Shown: one piece after another, positions 48,641 through 58,178 of the stretch
Position numbering within the stretch: position 1 is the first letter of the stretch
Layout of the letters: every line of letters begins with the position of its first letter
Source: Bacillota bacterium
GTDB taxonomy: Bacteria; Bacillota; Clostridia; Oscillospirales; Oscillospiraceae
Length of the DNA stretch: 64,000 nt
NCBI GenBank assembly: GCA_023386265.1
Contig: JAEWKA010000004.1
Coordinates: 124,001 to 188,000, forward strand
Direction: 5' to 3'
Position numbers and translations under genes: made by a program
The notes under the pieces: generated by a model
Databases searched by the model: none
What the model saw: only the letters and a program-made list of their open reading frames with translations
Told to the model about the DNA's origin: nothing

Positions 48641-49126
48641 ATGGTGAACAGAGATAAAAAATTTAGATTTGCGATGGAATCGGATACGAAGCTTATCCTT
48701 GATTTTGTCAAAGCTCTGGCAGCTTACGAGAAAATGTCCGATGATGTCGTCGCGACCGAGGAGCTTCTGCGAGAATGGATATTTGAAAAGAAAAAGGCAG
48801 AGGCTGTTTTTATTTTAGATGATGGTAGGGAAGTCGGCTTTGCTCTGTTCTTTCATAATTTTTCGACCTTTATGGGCAGGGCGGGCATTTATCTTGAGGA
48901 TCTTTTCGTGTTCCCCGAATATCGCGGAAGAGGCTACGGAAAAAAACTTTTGCAGGAGCTTGCCAGAATAGCTGTTGACAGGGGCTGCGGAAGACTTGAA
49001 TGGGCCTGCCTTGACTGGAACAAGCCAAGCATCGGCTTCTATCTCTCGCTCAACGCAAAACCGATGGACGAATGGACTGTCTATCGACTTACCGGAGAAA
49101 ATCTGGAAAATCTAGCTGCAGAGTAG
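48641..49126 (+). CDS. GNAT acetyltransferase, SSAT (diamine/thialysine) type
   Basis: 161 residues of the GNAT fold. Motif A is DLFVFPEYRGRGYGKKLLQELARIA (acetyl-CoA binding R-x-x-G-x-G). The C-terminal LEWACLDWNKPSIGFYLSLNAKPMDEWTVYRLTGENL closely matches spermidine/spermine- or thialysine-acetyltransferase proteins. It transfers acetyl from acetyl-CoA to a primary amine. GGAGG stands four bases before the ATG. Divergent from the SLH-BsuPI gene, monocistronic. Confidence 0.9.
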   Translation: MVNRDKKFRFAMESDTKLILDFVKALAAYEKMSDDVVATEELLREWIFEKKKAEAVFILDDGREVGFALFFHNFSTFMGRAGIYLEDLFVFPEYRGRGYGKKLLQELARIAVDRGCGRLEWACLDWNKPSIGFYLSLNAKPMDEWTVYRLTGENLENLAAE

Positions 49127-49166
49127 AACTGTTATGTAAACCACTATTCTATAGTGAACCGAAATG

Positions 49167-49207
49167 AAAAAGCTATACGGAAGCGAGATCTTCCGTATAG
49201 CTTTTTT
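49167..49207 (+). terminator. Terminator of the acetyltransferase gene
   Basis: AAAAAGCTATACGGAAG...CTTCCGTATAGCTTTTTT, 17-bp stem; it can also serve the opposite EFR1 gene. Confidence 0.88.
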
Positions 49208-49231
49208 CAGAAATGTATGACAGTTTATTAC

Positions 49232-49996
49232 TTAATCATCAATCACGGGACTTTTTGAATTATAATATCTGAGCTTACCCACGGTCCGCTTTTTATATTC
49301 AATTGCTTCCGTCGGGCAGCCACATATACAGGCCATGCAGTGAGTACAATTTTCGCCGTAGATAGGCAGCCCGTCAACAAGGCGGACATTGTTCAGAGGA
49401 CATAGCTGTTCGCACCTGCCGCAGCTGATACATTTATCTGTTACCCAAAAGTCCTTGGACTTGACAAAGCGCTTATAAAAAATCGGATTGATAGTTCGGC
49501 TTTTAAAGCCGGCGAGAAAGCTGAGCTTTTCGGCGGGGAAGTCGTTTCCCCGGCTGATAAAACCGGATATTTGTTTTATCCTTCTGTCGGCTGCGGAAAT
49601 CATCTGTTCGGCTTCCGCTTTCTCAGTTACCTTAAATATGGCAACATAGTTCTCCGGCATTTGCACGCCTATTACGCCTTTATAGGTAAAGCCTTTTCTT
49701 GTGCAAAGCTCTTTCAGGTAAACACCTGCGGAACCGATATCATCGCCGCAAGTCATAACGAAGTAAGCAGTAGAACAAGCTCCGAAATTTCCGTTCTCTA
49801 TGAAATCGGAGAAGACGCGCGGTATTCTCCATGAGTAAGTCGGTGCAACGAAGACGTAAGCGGTTTCGGAAGAAAGCTCAGCATCCTTTCGCTCTTTGAT
49901 ATATTCATTGGCGCTAATAAGCTTGTCGCCCAGGCGAATAGCGAGAGCCTCCGCTACATAGCGGCTGTTGCCAGTTCCGGAGAAATATACGATCAT
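49232..49996 (-). CDS. EFR1-type flavodoxin/ferredoxin fusion
   Basis: About 254 residues from the ATG at 49996, with GGAGG upstream. A flavodoxin-like domain (about 1-150) has the FMN phosphate loop FSGTGNSRYVA and FVAPTYSWRIP. The C-terminus carries two 4Fe-4S motifs, CISCGRCEQLCP and CTHCMACICGCP (about 193-235). This is the EFR1 family of putative electron-transfer proteins, common in anaerobes. Partner and pathway are unknown. Confidence 0.92.
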   Translation of the reverse strand: MIVYFSGTGNSRYVAEALAIRLGDKLISANEYIKERKDAELSSETAYVFVAPTYSWRIPRVFSDFIENGNFGACSTAYFVMTCGDDIGSAGVYLKELCTRKGFTYKGVIGVQMPENYVAIFKVTEKAEAEQMISAADRRIKQISGFISRGNDFPAEKLSFLAGFKSRTINPIFYKRFVKSKDFWVTDKCISCGRCEQLCPLNNVRLVDGLPIYGENCTHCMACICGCPTEAIEYKKRTVGKLRYYNSKSPVIDD

Positions 49997-50078
49997 ATTA
50001 CAAGTCCTCCCGAAAAAGAATGTCTGCCAAAATTGTAGCACTTGTTGTCAAGTAATTCAAGATTACTACGATGTGAGT

Positions 50079-51551
50079 TCAGGAGTTAATCTGGCTATGA
50101 ATGTTTTCGAGCCGCTGAGTGATATAATCGGCTATTGAAACAGCGCTTCTGTTTATCGAGCCGCCGCCCATTTGATGCTGCATACCGCTGGGTGGAGTTC
50201 TACCCTGCGGGTAACCATCATTCATATCGGGACGTTCCGCGCTGTTACCATCCTGCTGAGTCCCATATCGGCTAGGAAACCCGCCGTTTTTGCTGTCACT
50301 TACTTGTGTGAGGTCGGCATCACTTTCAATGATGTTCTCTTCGAATTTATCTATCGTATAAAAGGCGCTGGGATCGTTTTCGACATAACTGCGTATTTCA
50401 TCAGCAATTCCGGTTACCTTTGTTTCAAAGTCGGATAAGTAGTCAATAAGCGACTCGACGTACGATATATATTGCTCATAATATTCATCTATTGCAAGCA
50501 GCTTTTCAATCAAAGGGCGCTGTGAAAGCTCTGTGCCATAAACGGGAGATGAAAGATTGACATCTACACTCCCACCGTTATCCTCAGAGAATCCGCCTAT
50601 GGACATGTTGTAGTCCCAGCCCAGATAGGTGAACTTTCCGTCACTGTATAATAGATAATAGTTGTGAGCTTTTGAACCGCTGTAGCTGTCATAGTTGCCC
50701 ATAACGGTATTCGCAGCAATTGCCTTTAGGACACTGTCAATATCAAGGATTTCTTCCAGCTCATCCTTGTTGTCTTCTGTTGTACTGTTTAGCACCGATA
50801 CCAGATATTTGATATTTGTGTAGTCGTCATCTTCGCCATAATCAACATCAAAACCTCTTCCATCATCGCTTGTGAGCAGAGTGCAGTTTTCGGATACGGC
50901 TTTATACAGAACGGTATCATCAGAATTTGTATATCTATCGACAAAGCTGTCGTCATATGACTCAAGGCAGAGATAGAAACCGAATAGTTCTCCGTTAATA
51001 TATAGGTTGCAGTATGAAATATAGGGTGTGTCGCATTCGAGATAAGCGCTCGCTGCATATGTCAGATATTCGCGCATATATGACGGGTCAGAAAAGCTCC
51101 CGTTGAGCACTAAGGTATCGAGCCCTTCTAATGTTTGTCCGTCCACATATTCGTCCAGCTTAATTTTGAAGCCGAAGCGGTCGCTGTCACTTTTTACGAC
51201 AGAGCTTAGAGAACTGAAGCCCTTGGTACGGAAACCAACGTTTTCGGCGGTCATACCGTTAACCGTGATATCAGCCGAGTGGTATTCTTCATCCTCAGCG
51301 TTATCGAGAATGTCCTGCCAGTCTTCTTCGCTAATTTCGACATTAATATCGGTGACTTCACCCTGCCCAAAAACGGTTCCATAGTATTCGGCATTATCGG
51401 CAAGTGTTCCAATCGCAGAATCAGGCGCTTGAGTAGCAGCTTCCGTTGAAGCTGCCGGAGTTTCTGCCAATCCGCTGTCAGCGGCACAGGCACATAAAGA
51501 AGTGAACAGGATGCTTAAAACCAGAATTATCGATAGTACTCGAAATTTCAT
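50079..51551 (-). CDS. CotH-like kinase-fold lipoprotein
   Basis: 490 residues with lipobox TSLCAC (Cys at about 21) and a Ser/Thr/Ala/Pro linker. The CotH domain runs from about 65 to 370: INVEISEEDWQDIL, ADITVNGMTAENVGFRTKGFSS, RFGFKIKLDEYV, LNGSFSDPSYMREYL, YINGELFGFYLCLESYDDSFVDR, and NYYLLYSDGKFTYLGWDYNMSIG. CotH proteins are atypical kinases that phosphorylate spore coat proteins in Bacillus; clostridial extracellular members are less understood. The C-terminus is low complexity (Gly/Pro/Met-rich). It stands alone. Confidence 0.85.
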   Translation of the reverse strand: MKFRVLSIILVLSILFTSLCACAADSGLAETPAASTEAATQAPDSAIGTLADNAEYYGTVFGQGEVTDINVEISEEDWQDILDNAEDEEYHSADITVNGMTAENVGFRTKGFSSLSSVVKSDSDRFGFKIKLDEYVDGQTLEGLDTLVLNGSFSDPSYMREYLTYAASAYLECDTPYISYCNLYINGELFGFYLCLESYDDSFVDRYTNSDDTVLYKAVSENCTLLTSDDGRGFDVDYGEDDDYTNIKYLVSVLNSTTEDNKDELEEILDIDSVLKAIAANTVMGNYDSYSGSKAHNYYLLYSDGKFTYLGWDYNMSIGGFSEDNGGSVDVNLSSPVYGTELSQRPLIEKLLAIDEYYEQYISYVESLIDYLSDFETKVTGIADEIRSYVENDPSAFYTIDKFEENIIESDADLTQVSDSKNGGFPSRYGTQQDGNSAERPDMNDGYPQGRTPPSGMQHQMGGGSINRSAVSIADYITQRLENIHSQINS

Positions 51552-51693
51552 ACTATACCTCCGCAGTGTTTTGCTTCAGCATATCGTTTTGTCCTTAGTC
51601 CTACTTAAAAAATGGTTTTAATGACTATACAGCTGCGGAAAATGTGCTAAAATTGAATAGTATGCAAATGAGTATCAAAAGAGGTAATTATAA

Positions 51694-52572
51694 ATGTACG
51701 AACTATTACAGCTTGGTCCCCAAAGCTATTATATTATGAGTCCTGCAAAAATCGGGATATACAAAGCGAACGAGACTGACGTTTATCTGATTGACAGCGG
51801 TAACGATAAGGACGCGGGACGTAAGGTTCGCAAAATCCTAGATGAAAAGGGCTGGACCCTCAAAGCAATTATAAACACCCATTCAAACGCCGACCATATA
51901 GGAGGCAACCGCTATCTGCAGCAGCAGTACGGCTGTCCAATTTATGCCAAGGGCATCGAAGCGGACTTCACGAGACATCCTGTTTTGGAGCCGTCTTTCC
52001 TATACGGTGGCTATCCGCTCAAGGAGCTTCGGCATAAATTCCTTCTGGCGGAAGAAAGTGATGTGCTTGATATATCAGTCAAGGGCTTTCCGCAAGAGCT
52101 CGAGGTCATCTCTCTGCCGGGACACTTTTTCGATATGATCGGTATACGCACGCCTGATGGTACTGTTTTTCTTGCTGACTGCATTTCAAGCCGCGAAACG
52201 CTGGAGAAATATCGCATCGCTTTTATATACGATGTTGCCGCATATCTTGAAACTCTCGATAGGGTAGAAGCAATGGAGGCGAATATATTTGTACCGGCTC
52301 ACGCCGAAGCTTGTTCGGATTTGAAAGAGCTCATAAAGTTCAACAGGATGCAAATTTATCAGATTGCAGAAAGAATTGTCGCAATTTGCGAAACACCTCA
52401 GCTGTTTGAAAACATACTCAAACAGCTTTTTGACGAGTACGGCCTCACAATGAGCTTTGAACAGTACGTGCTCGTGGGAAGTACCGTACGTTCCTATCTT
52501 TCATGGCTGAAGGATACTGGTATATTATGGGCAGGAATAGAAAATAACTGTATTCTATGGGAAAAGGCGTAA
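51694..52572 (+). CDS. MBL-fold metallo-hydrolase
   Basis: 292 residues. The metallo-beta-lactamase domain (about 1-205) has the metal-site motif as NTHSNADHIGG, where the second His of the usual HxHxDH is Asn. SLPGHFFDMIGI, FLADCISS and VPAHAE follow. The Asn form may be normal for this clostridial subgroup or may alter one metal site. A helical C-terminal domain (about 210-292) is winged-helix-like. Substrate unknown. AGAGG precedes the ATG. Confidence 0.85.
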   Translation: MYELLQLGPQSYYIMSPAKIGIYKANETDVYLIDSGNDKDAGRKVRKILDEKGWTLKAIINTHSNADHIGGNRYLQQQYGCPIYAKGIEADFTRHPVLEPSFLYGGYPLKELRHKFLLAEESDVLDISVKGFPQELEVISLPGHFFDMIGIRTPDGTVFLADCISSRETLEKYRIAFIYDVAAYLETLDRVEAMEANIFVPAHAEACSDLKELIKFNRMQIYQIAERIVAICETPQLFENILKQLFDEYGLTMSFEQYVLVGSTVRSYLSWLKDTGILWAGIENNCILWEKA

Positions 52573-52603
52573 TTAATACGTTCATACTTATGTAACAATT
52601 TCC

Positions 52604-52632
52604 TTTACAAGACTTGGACATTATGCTAAAAT
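52604..52632 (+). promoter_or_regulatory. Promoter of the oppA-like gene
   Basis: TTTACA (52604-52609), 17-base gap, TAAAAT (52627-52632). The 95-base leader contains a GGTTTTT...AAAAACC hairpin of unknown meaning. Confidence 0.6.
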
Positions 52633-52727
52633 AACTTTAATTGGGTCTGCAACGCAGGCGGTTTTTGTGTAACTGGCATAAAAACCCAAACTTGTGCTGT
52701 AGGCAAAAATACTATGGAGGTATTTAA

Positions 52728-54491
52728 ATGAGGAAAACGAAAAAAGCTCTAGCACTCTTTATTGCTCTTATGATGCTTGTCAGCGTCATGGCGGGCTGCA
52801 GCGCCAAGCCTGCGACAGAATCCGCTACTCCGTCTGAAGCCGCAGCGACACCTTTTGAACTGTCCGTATGTCTTGCTTCAGAACCCCAGACCATTGACCC
52901 GGCTCTTAACTCCGCTGTTGACGGCGCCATCATGATTCAGCACTTCTTTGAAGGGCTTAACAAGTGGGTTGACGACGGCGAAGGTAATGCAATCCTTGCT
53001 CTCGGTCAGGCAGCATCCATGGACAAGGTCGTAAACTCCGACGGAACTGTCACATATACCTTTAAGCTCCGTCCCGATATAAAATGGAGCGATGGCACAG
53101 CCGTTACCGCTAATGACTTCGTATACAGCTGGCAGCGTCTTGCAACCCCCTCAACCGCAGCTGACTACGCTTACATGATTGATATGGTAAAGGGCTTTAA
53201 CGAAGTATATAACGGAACACCTACAGGTCAGTTCGAGACTAAGACCAATGCGGATACCGGTGCAGAGGAACAGGTCGAGATTATTAATTATGCAGATCCC
53301 AGCACTTTGGCTGTTTCTGCTTCTGACGACAGCACTTTCGTTGTTACTCTGACGTATGACTGCCCCTATTTCAATGAAATCTGTGCATTTCCCGCAACCT
53401 ATCCGGTTCGCAAGGATATCGTAGAGTCTGCGGGCGATCAGTGGACCTTTGACACCGCAACCTATATGGGCAATGGTCCTTATAAAATGAGCGAGTGGGT
53501 TCACAACTCTTATATCAAGGCTGTTAAGAGCGACACTTATTATGATGTAGCAAATCTCGGTCCCGATACCATTAACTTCCAGCTTATGGACGACGATAAC
53601 GCTCAGCTGTCGGCAGTCAAAAGCGGAACTCTCCAGTTTATAATGAACGTTCCTGTTGATGAGGTTTCCACATTGTTGTCAAGCGGCGATCTGAACGTTG
53701 TTCCATATCTCGGATCATATTATGCCTGCTTCAACGTTGAGAAGGCTCCCTTCGATGACGCACGCGTCCGCGAAGCATTCTCCCTCGTCATCGACCGTAA
53801 CTACATTGTTGAGAACGTAACACAGACCGGTGAACTTCCCGCCACCGCCTATGTTCCCTATGGTATTAATGATGCTGCTGGCCCCAGTAGCGATGACTTC
53901 CGCACAGTCGGCGGAGAATACTATTCTGTTAAGGCTGAGGATTATGAAGCCAACTGCGAAAAGGCTCGTCAGCTTCTTTCCGATGCCGGCTATCCGGACG
54001 GAAAAGGCTTCCCGGCTGTTGAATATCTTTATAATACCAATGACCGCCATAAGGCTGTCGCAGAAGCTCTTCAGCAGATGTGGCAGACTGAGCTCGGCGT
54101 CACAGTTTCTCTGAACAACCAGGATTGGGCAGTATTCCTTCAGAACCGTAAGGACGGCAACTATTCGATCGCTCGTAACGGCTGGATTGGGGATTACAAC
54201 GATCCTTGCACCTTCCTTGATATGTGGTATACCGACGGCGGCAACAACGACGCTCAGTACAGCAACAAGGACTATGATGCAGCAATCGATGCAGCTAAAT
54301 CCACTTCGGACCAATCAGAGCGCATGAAGGCTTTCCATCAGGCAGAGGATCTCCTAATTGGACAGGATAAGGTTCTTGCTCCTATTTATTTCTACACTCA
54401 GTTGTATATGCTCGATACGACAGTAGATGGTATGTACTATACTCCGCTCGGATACTTCTTCTTCGGCTACACCTCCAAGGCTGCAGCATAA
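52728..54491 (+). CDS. oppA: Oligopeptide-binding lipoprotein (OppA/DppE type)
   Basis: 587 residues with lipobox MAGC (Cys at about 24). The solute-binding family 5 fold is clear: LSVCLASEPQTIDPALNSAVDGAIMIQHFFEGL, YTFKLRPDIKWSDGTAVTANDFVYSWQRLA, GNGPYKMSEWVHNSYIKAVKSDTYYD, and FNVEKAPFDDARVREAFSLVIDRNYIVENV. It captures peptides for an Opp importer. The four transporter genes lie 3.7 kb further on, with three unrelated genes between. The long ATG-proximal site TGGAGG is good. Confidence 0.93.
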   Translation: MRKTKKALALFIALMMLVSVMAGCSAKPATESATPSEAAATPFELSVCLASEPQTIDPALNSAVDGAIMIQHFFEGLNKWVDDGEGNAILALGQAASMDKVVNSDGTVTYTFKLRPDIKWSDGTAVTANDFVYSWQRLATPSTAADYAYMIDMVKGFNEVYNGTPTGQFETKTNADTGAEEQVEIINYADPSTLAVSASDDSTFVVTLTYDCPYFNEICAFPATYPVRKDIVESAGDQWTFDTATYMGNGPYKMSEWVHNSYIKAVKSDTYYDVANLGPDTINFQLMDDDNAQLSAVKSGTLQFIMNVPVDEVSTLLSSGDLNVVPYLGSYYACFNVEKAPFDDARVREAFSLVIDRNYIVENVTQTGELPATAYVPYGINDAAGPSSDDFRTVGGEYYSVKAEDYEANCEKARQLLSDAGYPDGKGFPAVEYLYNTNDRHKAVAEALQQMWQTELGVTVSLNNQDWAVFLQNRKDGNYSIARNGWIGDYNDPCTFLDMWYTDGGNNDAQYSNKDYDAAIDAAKSTSDQSERMKAFHQAEDLLIGQDKVLAPIYFYTQLYMLDTTVDGMYYTPLGYFFFGYTSKAAA

Positions 54492-54517
54492 GTCGGAAGT
54501 CTACCCAGCCAATTCAG

Positions 54518-54547
54518 GGAGCCGCTCAACTTGGGCGGCTCCTTTTT
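54518..54547 (+). terminator. Terminator of oppA-like gene
   Basis: GGAGCCGC...GCGGCTCC stem followed by TTTTT. Confidence 0.9.
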
Positions 54548-54621
54548 CATTTATTTGCTATGTTCAAAACCTTTTTTATGTTTTATAATGGTCTATATTA
54601 GTTTATCTGAGGTAATAATAT

Positions 54622-55686
54622 ATGAAATCTCGCAGTTATGGAATTGATTTGCTGAAAAGCATATCTATGCTCATGGTCGTGGTACTCCATACTCTGGGCG
54701 TTGGGGGCATTTTAAACGGCTCAGTAGCGGGGAGTGCTGCTAACAATTCCGCATGGATACTTGAAACAGCTTGTATGTGCGCTGTGAACTGTTTTGGCTT
54801 AGTAAGCGGTTATGTTCTCTGCCGAGGACACTACAGACGTTCAAGACTTCTTTCACTCTGGCTTAGGGTCGTTCTTGAGTCGCTCGTGATTACAGCTGTA
54901 TTCGCGACTTTCAAAACAGGTATGGTTGGCACAGAGGAATGGATTCGCGTGTTTACACCTGTCATTCAGAATGTTTATTGGTATTTCACCGCATATTTCG
55001 CCCTGTTTTTCTTTGTACCATACATAAACAAAATGCTTCTCGCCCTCTCGGCAAAGGAGAAAATAAGTCTCTCCGCAAGCATAGTAGTCGTTTTCGTGTT
55101 ATTCGGCAACATTCTTAACAATGACATATTTTTTCTTCATGGCGGGTACGGATTCCTCTGGCTTTTATGCCTTTATATCCTCGGCGCCTGTATGAGAGAT
55201 ATTGATATTAAGCCGAATATTAATAAATACTGGTTTCTTTTGGCGTATGTCCTCTGTGCGCTTCTTTCGTGGACAGTTCTGAAGCTGACGGATATTCAAG
55301 CAGTCATTTCCTATACCTCGCCGTTCATACTTCTTTCAGCCGCACTTCTGCTCCTTTTTTTCGAAAGGCTGGAATTCAAATCACCAAAATCACAGAAATT
55401 TATATCAATGCTTGCAAGGACCTCGTTTGGGGTTTACATAATACATACCAATCCGCTCATCTGGATTTATTTGATAACGGATCGCTTCACCCCGTATTTG
55501 AAGTTTTCATGGCCGGCCATGCTTGCAGCTGTAATTATTACAGCCGCCGCCATCTACTCGGTCTGTACGTTCGGCGACTGGCTGGCTGAAAAGTTTTTCA
55601 AGCTCGTACATATAGAGCGTCTGGAGAAAGTCGTGGACGGCATCGGAAAAAACAGGCGAAAGCTACAAAATACAATCCAAAAATAG
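54622..55686 (+). CDS. Acyltransferase 3 family membrane protein
   Basis: 354 residues with about ten membrane helices. The opening RSYGIDLLKSISMLMVVVLHTLGVGG has the conserved His after helix 1 typical of acyltransferase family 3 (OafA/WecH type), which acylates cell-surface glycans. WYFTAYFALFFFVPYINK and ARTSFGVYIIHTNPLIWIYLI are further matches. The target is unknown. The ribosome site is weak (GAGGTAATA). Confidence 0.88.
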   Translation: MKSRSYGIDLLKSISMLMVVVLHTLGVGGILNGSVAGSAANNSAWILETACMCAVNCFGLVSGYVLCRGHYRRSRLLSLWLRVVLESLVITAVFATFKTGMVGTEEWIRVFTPVIQNVYWYFTAYFALFFFVPYINKMLLALSAKEKISLSASIVVVFVLFGNILNNDIFFLHGGYGFLWLLCLYILGACMRDIDIKPNINKYWFLLAYVLCALLSWTVLKLTDIQAVISYTSPFILLSAALLLLFFERLEFKSPKSQKFISMLARTSFGVYIIHTNPLIWIYLITDRFTPYLKFSWPAMLAAVIITAAAIYSVCTFGDWLAEKFFKLVHIERLEKVVDGIGKNRRKLQNTIQK

Positions 55687-55794
55687 ACAAGGTTAGGAAC
55701 ATTTTGCGAATTGCAAATTCCGGTCATTTCTGATATATTTTCAGTAACGCTATTTCTTTAGCAATCTAATCAGTAAAACAAAGGAGAAAAGACA

Positions 55795-57036
55795 ATGAAA
55801 AAGCCGTTTGTGTCGCTCACGCAGCTTCAAGAGCTTTCCAAAGAATATTCTACTCCCTATCATCTTTATGATGAAAAGGGCATACGCGAGAACGCACGAA
55901 AGCTTTACAAGGCCTTTTCTTGGAATAAGGGATTCAGAGAATATTTCGCTGTAAAGGCCACACCAAATCCGGCTATTATGCAGATACTCAGCGAAGAGGG
56001 CTGCGGCATGGACTGCTCGTCCCTTACGGAGCTGATGCTCTGCGAAAAATGCGGCATTTCCGGCGACGGCATAATGTTCTCGTCAAACGACACGCCCACT
56101 GAGGACTTTTTACTCGCGGATAAGCTTGGCGCGATTATTAATCTTGACGATATAACACATATCGATTATCTTGAGAAAACAGTGGGTCACATTCCTGAAA
56201 AAATCTGTTGTCGTTATAATCCGGGCGGCAACTTCGAGATTTCGAATACAATAATGGATACCCCGGGCGACGCTAAGTACGGGCTTACAAAGCCGCAGAT
56301 GTTTCAGGCATTTCGTCTGCTCCGTGATAAGGGCGTAAAGGAATTCGGCATACACGCGTTCCTTGCATCCAACACCGTGACGAACGACTATTATCCAACG
56401 CTTGCGGCGACACTGTTTCGTCTGGCTGTCGAGCTCAAAAATGAGCTTGACGTTCATATCACCTTTATTAATCTATCCGGCGGCATCGGCATACCGTACC
56501 GTGAGGATCAGATGGCAGCTGATATTGCTGACATCGGTGACCGTGTCCGGAAGGTATACAATCAGATTCTCACTCCCGCCGGTATGGGTGACATCGCGCT
56601 CTATTCCGAGCTCGGAAGGTTTATGCTGGCGCCTTATGGCTGCCTTGTAACCAAGGCCCAGCATCAGAAGCATATCCACAAAGACTATATCGGTGTAGAT
56701 GCCTGTGCCTGCAACCTTATGCGTCCGGCGATGTACGGCGCTTACCATCACATAACCGTTATGGGCAAGGAAGACGCTCCTGCCGATCACCTGTACGACA
56801 TCGTCGGCGGTCTATGTGAGAATAACGACAAGTTTGCGATTGACCGTTGGCTGCCCAGAATCGACAGTGGTGACTTCCTTGTAATCCATGACACCGGCGC
56901 TCATGGGCACTCGATGGGCTATAACTACAACGGTAAGCTGCGCAGCGCTGAGGTTCTCCTTCTCGAAGACGGCTCAGCAAAGCTCATACGCAGGGCGGAG
57001 ACTCCGAACGACTATTTCGCCACGCTGAACTTTTGA
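55795..57036 (+). CDS. lysA: Diaminopimelate decarboxylase-like PLP enzyme
   Basis: 413 residues of fold-type III PLP decarboxylases. The PLP lysine is Lys54 in YFAVKATPNP. GCGMDCSSLTEL, a GPGGN-like PNPGGNF loop seen here as NPGGNFEIS, INLSGGIGIPYRED (phosphate loop), SELGRFMLAPYG and the C-terminal VGGLCENNDKFAIDR follow. It would convert meso-diaminopimelate to lysine. Related carboxynorspermidine or other decarboxylases are possible, but the whole pattern fits LysA best. AAAGGAG precedes the ATG. Confidence 0.85.
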   Translation: MKKPFVSLTQLQELSKEYSTPYHLYDEKGIRENARKLYKAFSWNKGFREYFAVKATPNPAIMQILSEEGCGMDCSSLTELMLCEKCGISGDGIMFSSNDTPTEDFLLADKLGAIINLDDITHIDYLEKTVGHIPEKICCRYNPGGNFEISNTIMDTPGDAKYGLTKPQMFQAFRLLRDKGVKEFGIHAFLASNTVTNDYYPTLAATLFRLAVELKNELDVHITFINLSGGIGIPYREDQMAADIADIGDRVRKVYNQILTPAGMGDIALYSELGRFMLAPYGCLVTKAQHQKHIHKDYIGVDACACNLMRPAMYGAYHHITVMGKEDAPADHLYDIVGGLCENNDKFAIDRWLPRIDSGDFLVIHDTGAHGHSMGYNYNGKLRSAEVLLLEDGSAKLIRRAETPNDYFATLNF

Positions 57037-57037
57037 T

Positions 57038-57646
57038 TCAATTCACTTTATCGATTGAAGAAGCTGATACCTCGTATGCTGTTTTTTTGAGCTGTCCGTT
57101 ATCCGCGCTCTTTATGTAACTGCGGCTTTGTATTCTTCCTTCAAGCTCGATGGTATCACCTACATTCCATAGCGACGCTTCGCGAGCATTTTGTCCCCAT
57201 GAGATGCAGGGGAGATAGTCCGAGCGCCCGAAGGGCCGGTTCACAGCGAGAAGAATATCACAAATCTCGCGTCCAAGAGGTGTCATACGAAGGCTTGGCT
57301 GTTTGCAGACCGTTCCACGCAGAGATATCGAATTCTCCGGATCATCATCGCAGAACTCCAATTCATTGGCATAGACAAATATTAGAAGCCTGTTTCCGAC
57401 TCCGCTCTTATTGTTATAGGAGCGGAGTTCTCCTGTTACACGGAGCATGGGGCTGCCGTCAGGCTCAATAGTACGCATTTTTTCTTCTTCACACACAATG
57501 TTTATCACATCTTCGGCACCTGAAAGCCGCGGCACCCGAAGCGGAAATATGAAGTATTTTCTGTTGCGGCTGATATGCGAAAAACTGGCTTTTCCGTCAA
57601 CACTGCCGCATAGCCGTGTCGTGTTTCCCGTCGTGCTCTTTTCCAT
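57038..57646 (-). CDS. Single-stranded DNA-binding-like protein with OB fold
   Basis: 202 residues. The C-terminal 110 form an SSB-type OB fold: NSISLRGTVCKQPSLRMTPLGREICDILLAVNR, ISWGQNAREASLWNVGDTIELEGRIQSRSY. The N-terminal half (residues 10-85) has a second OB-like run (FIFPLRVPRLSGAEDVINI, MLRVTGELRSYNN). It lacks the acidic DDDIPF-type tail of housekeeping SSB, ending in ASSIDKVN. It converges with lysA, one base apart. GGAGG precedes the ATG. Role in DNA repair, sporulation or competence is open. Confidence 0.75.
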   Translation of the reverse strand: MEKSTTGNTTRLCGSVDGKASFSHISRNRKYFIFPLRVPRLSGAEDVINIVCEEEKMRTIEPDGSPMLRVTGELRSYNNKSGVGNRLLIFVYANELEFCDDDPENSISLRGTVCKQPSLRMTPLGREICDILLAVNRPFGRSDYLPCISWGQNAREASLWNVGDTIELEGRIQSRSYIKSADNGQLKKTAYEVSASSIDKVN

Positions 57647-58043
57647 AACTACCTCCGTTGTTAAAATATTTTGCTTTAGCTGATGACCGCAAGAAATTAG
57701 AAACGAATTCTAAAGAAGTTGTCCCTTGCGTTTACCAAAGCATATTCGGCGGGAGTCGGCGTTATACATGAGCACTTTTATTGAGCAACAAAAATCCAAT
57801 ACAATTTTTCGATCAGCATGTTTGAGGAAGTTGAACGGAAGAACACCATATTAGAAAAGAATTGCAATTTGATTATTCAAATAAATTTATCATATTAAAT
57901 TTATGAATTAATTCCTGCATATTTGCATTGGTGATATACAGAATTTATCACTTTAATAAAGTAATATGTCGCAATTTAAAGAAAATATTACCAATATTAA
58001 TAAAAAATGCACGAAATGGCAGACGTCAAATTGCAAGATTTCC

Positions 58044-58072
58044 TTGACTCAATTGTATATTTGTTATAAAAT
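58044..58072 (+). promoter_or_regulatory. Promoter of the oppBCDF operon
   Basis: TTGACT (58044-58049), 17-base gap, TAAAAT (58067-58072). The 57647-58178 gap is AT-rich and otherwise empty of genes; it contains TTGCAATTTGA (57862-57872) and its reverse complement (58026-58036). Confidence 0.55.
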
Positions 58073-58178
58073 TCGATAGATACGAATAGCTTAATTTTTA
58101 GCTCGTTGATACTGGAGCGAGCTAAGAGTAAGTAATTTAAATCATAGGTTCAAGCAAATAAAAACAGGAAGTGAAGAT

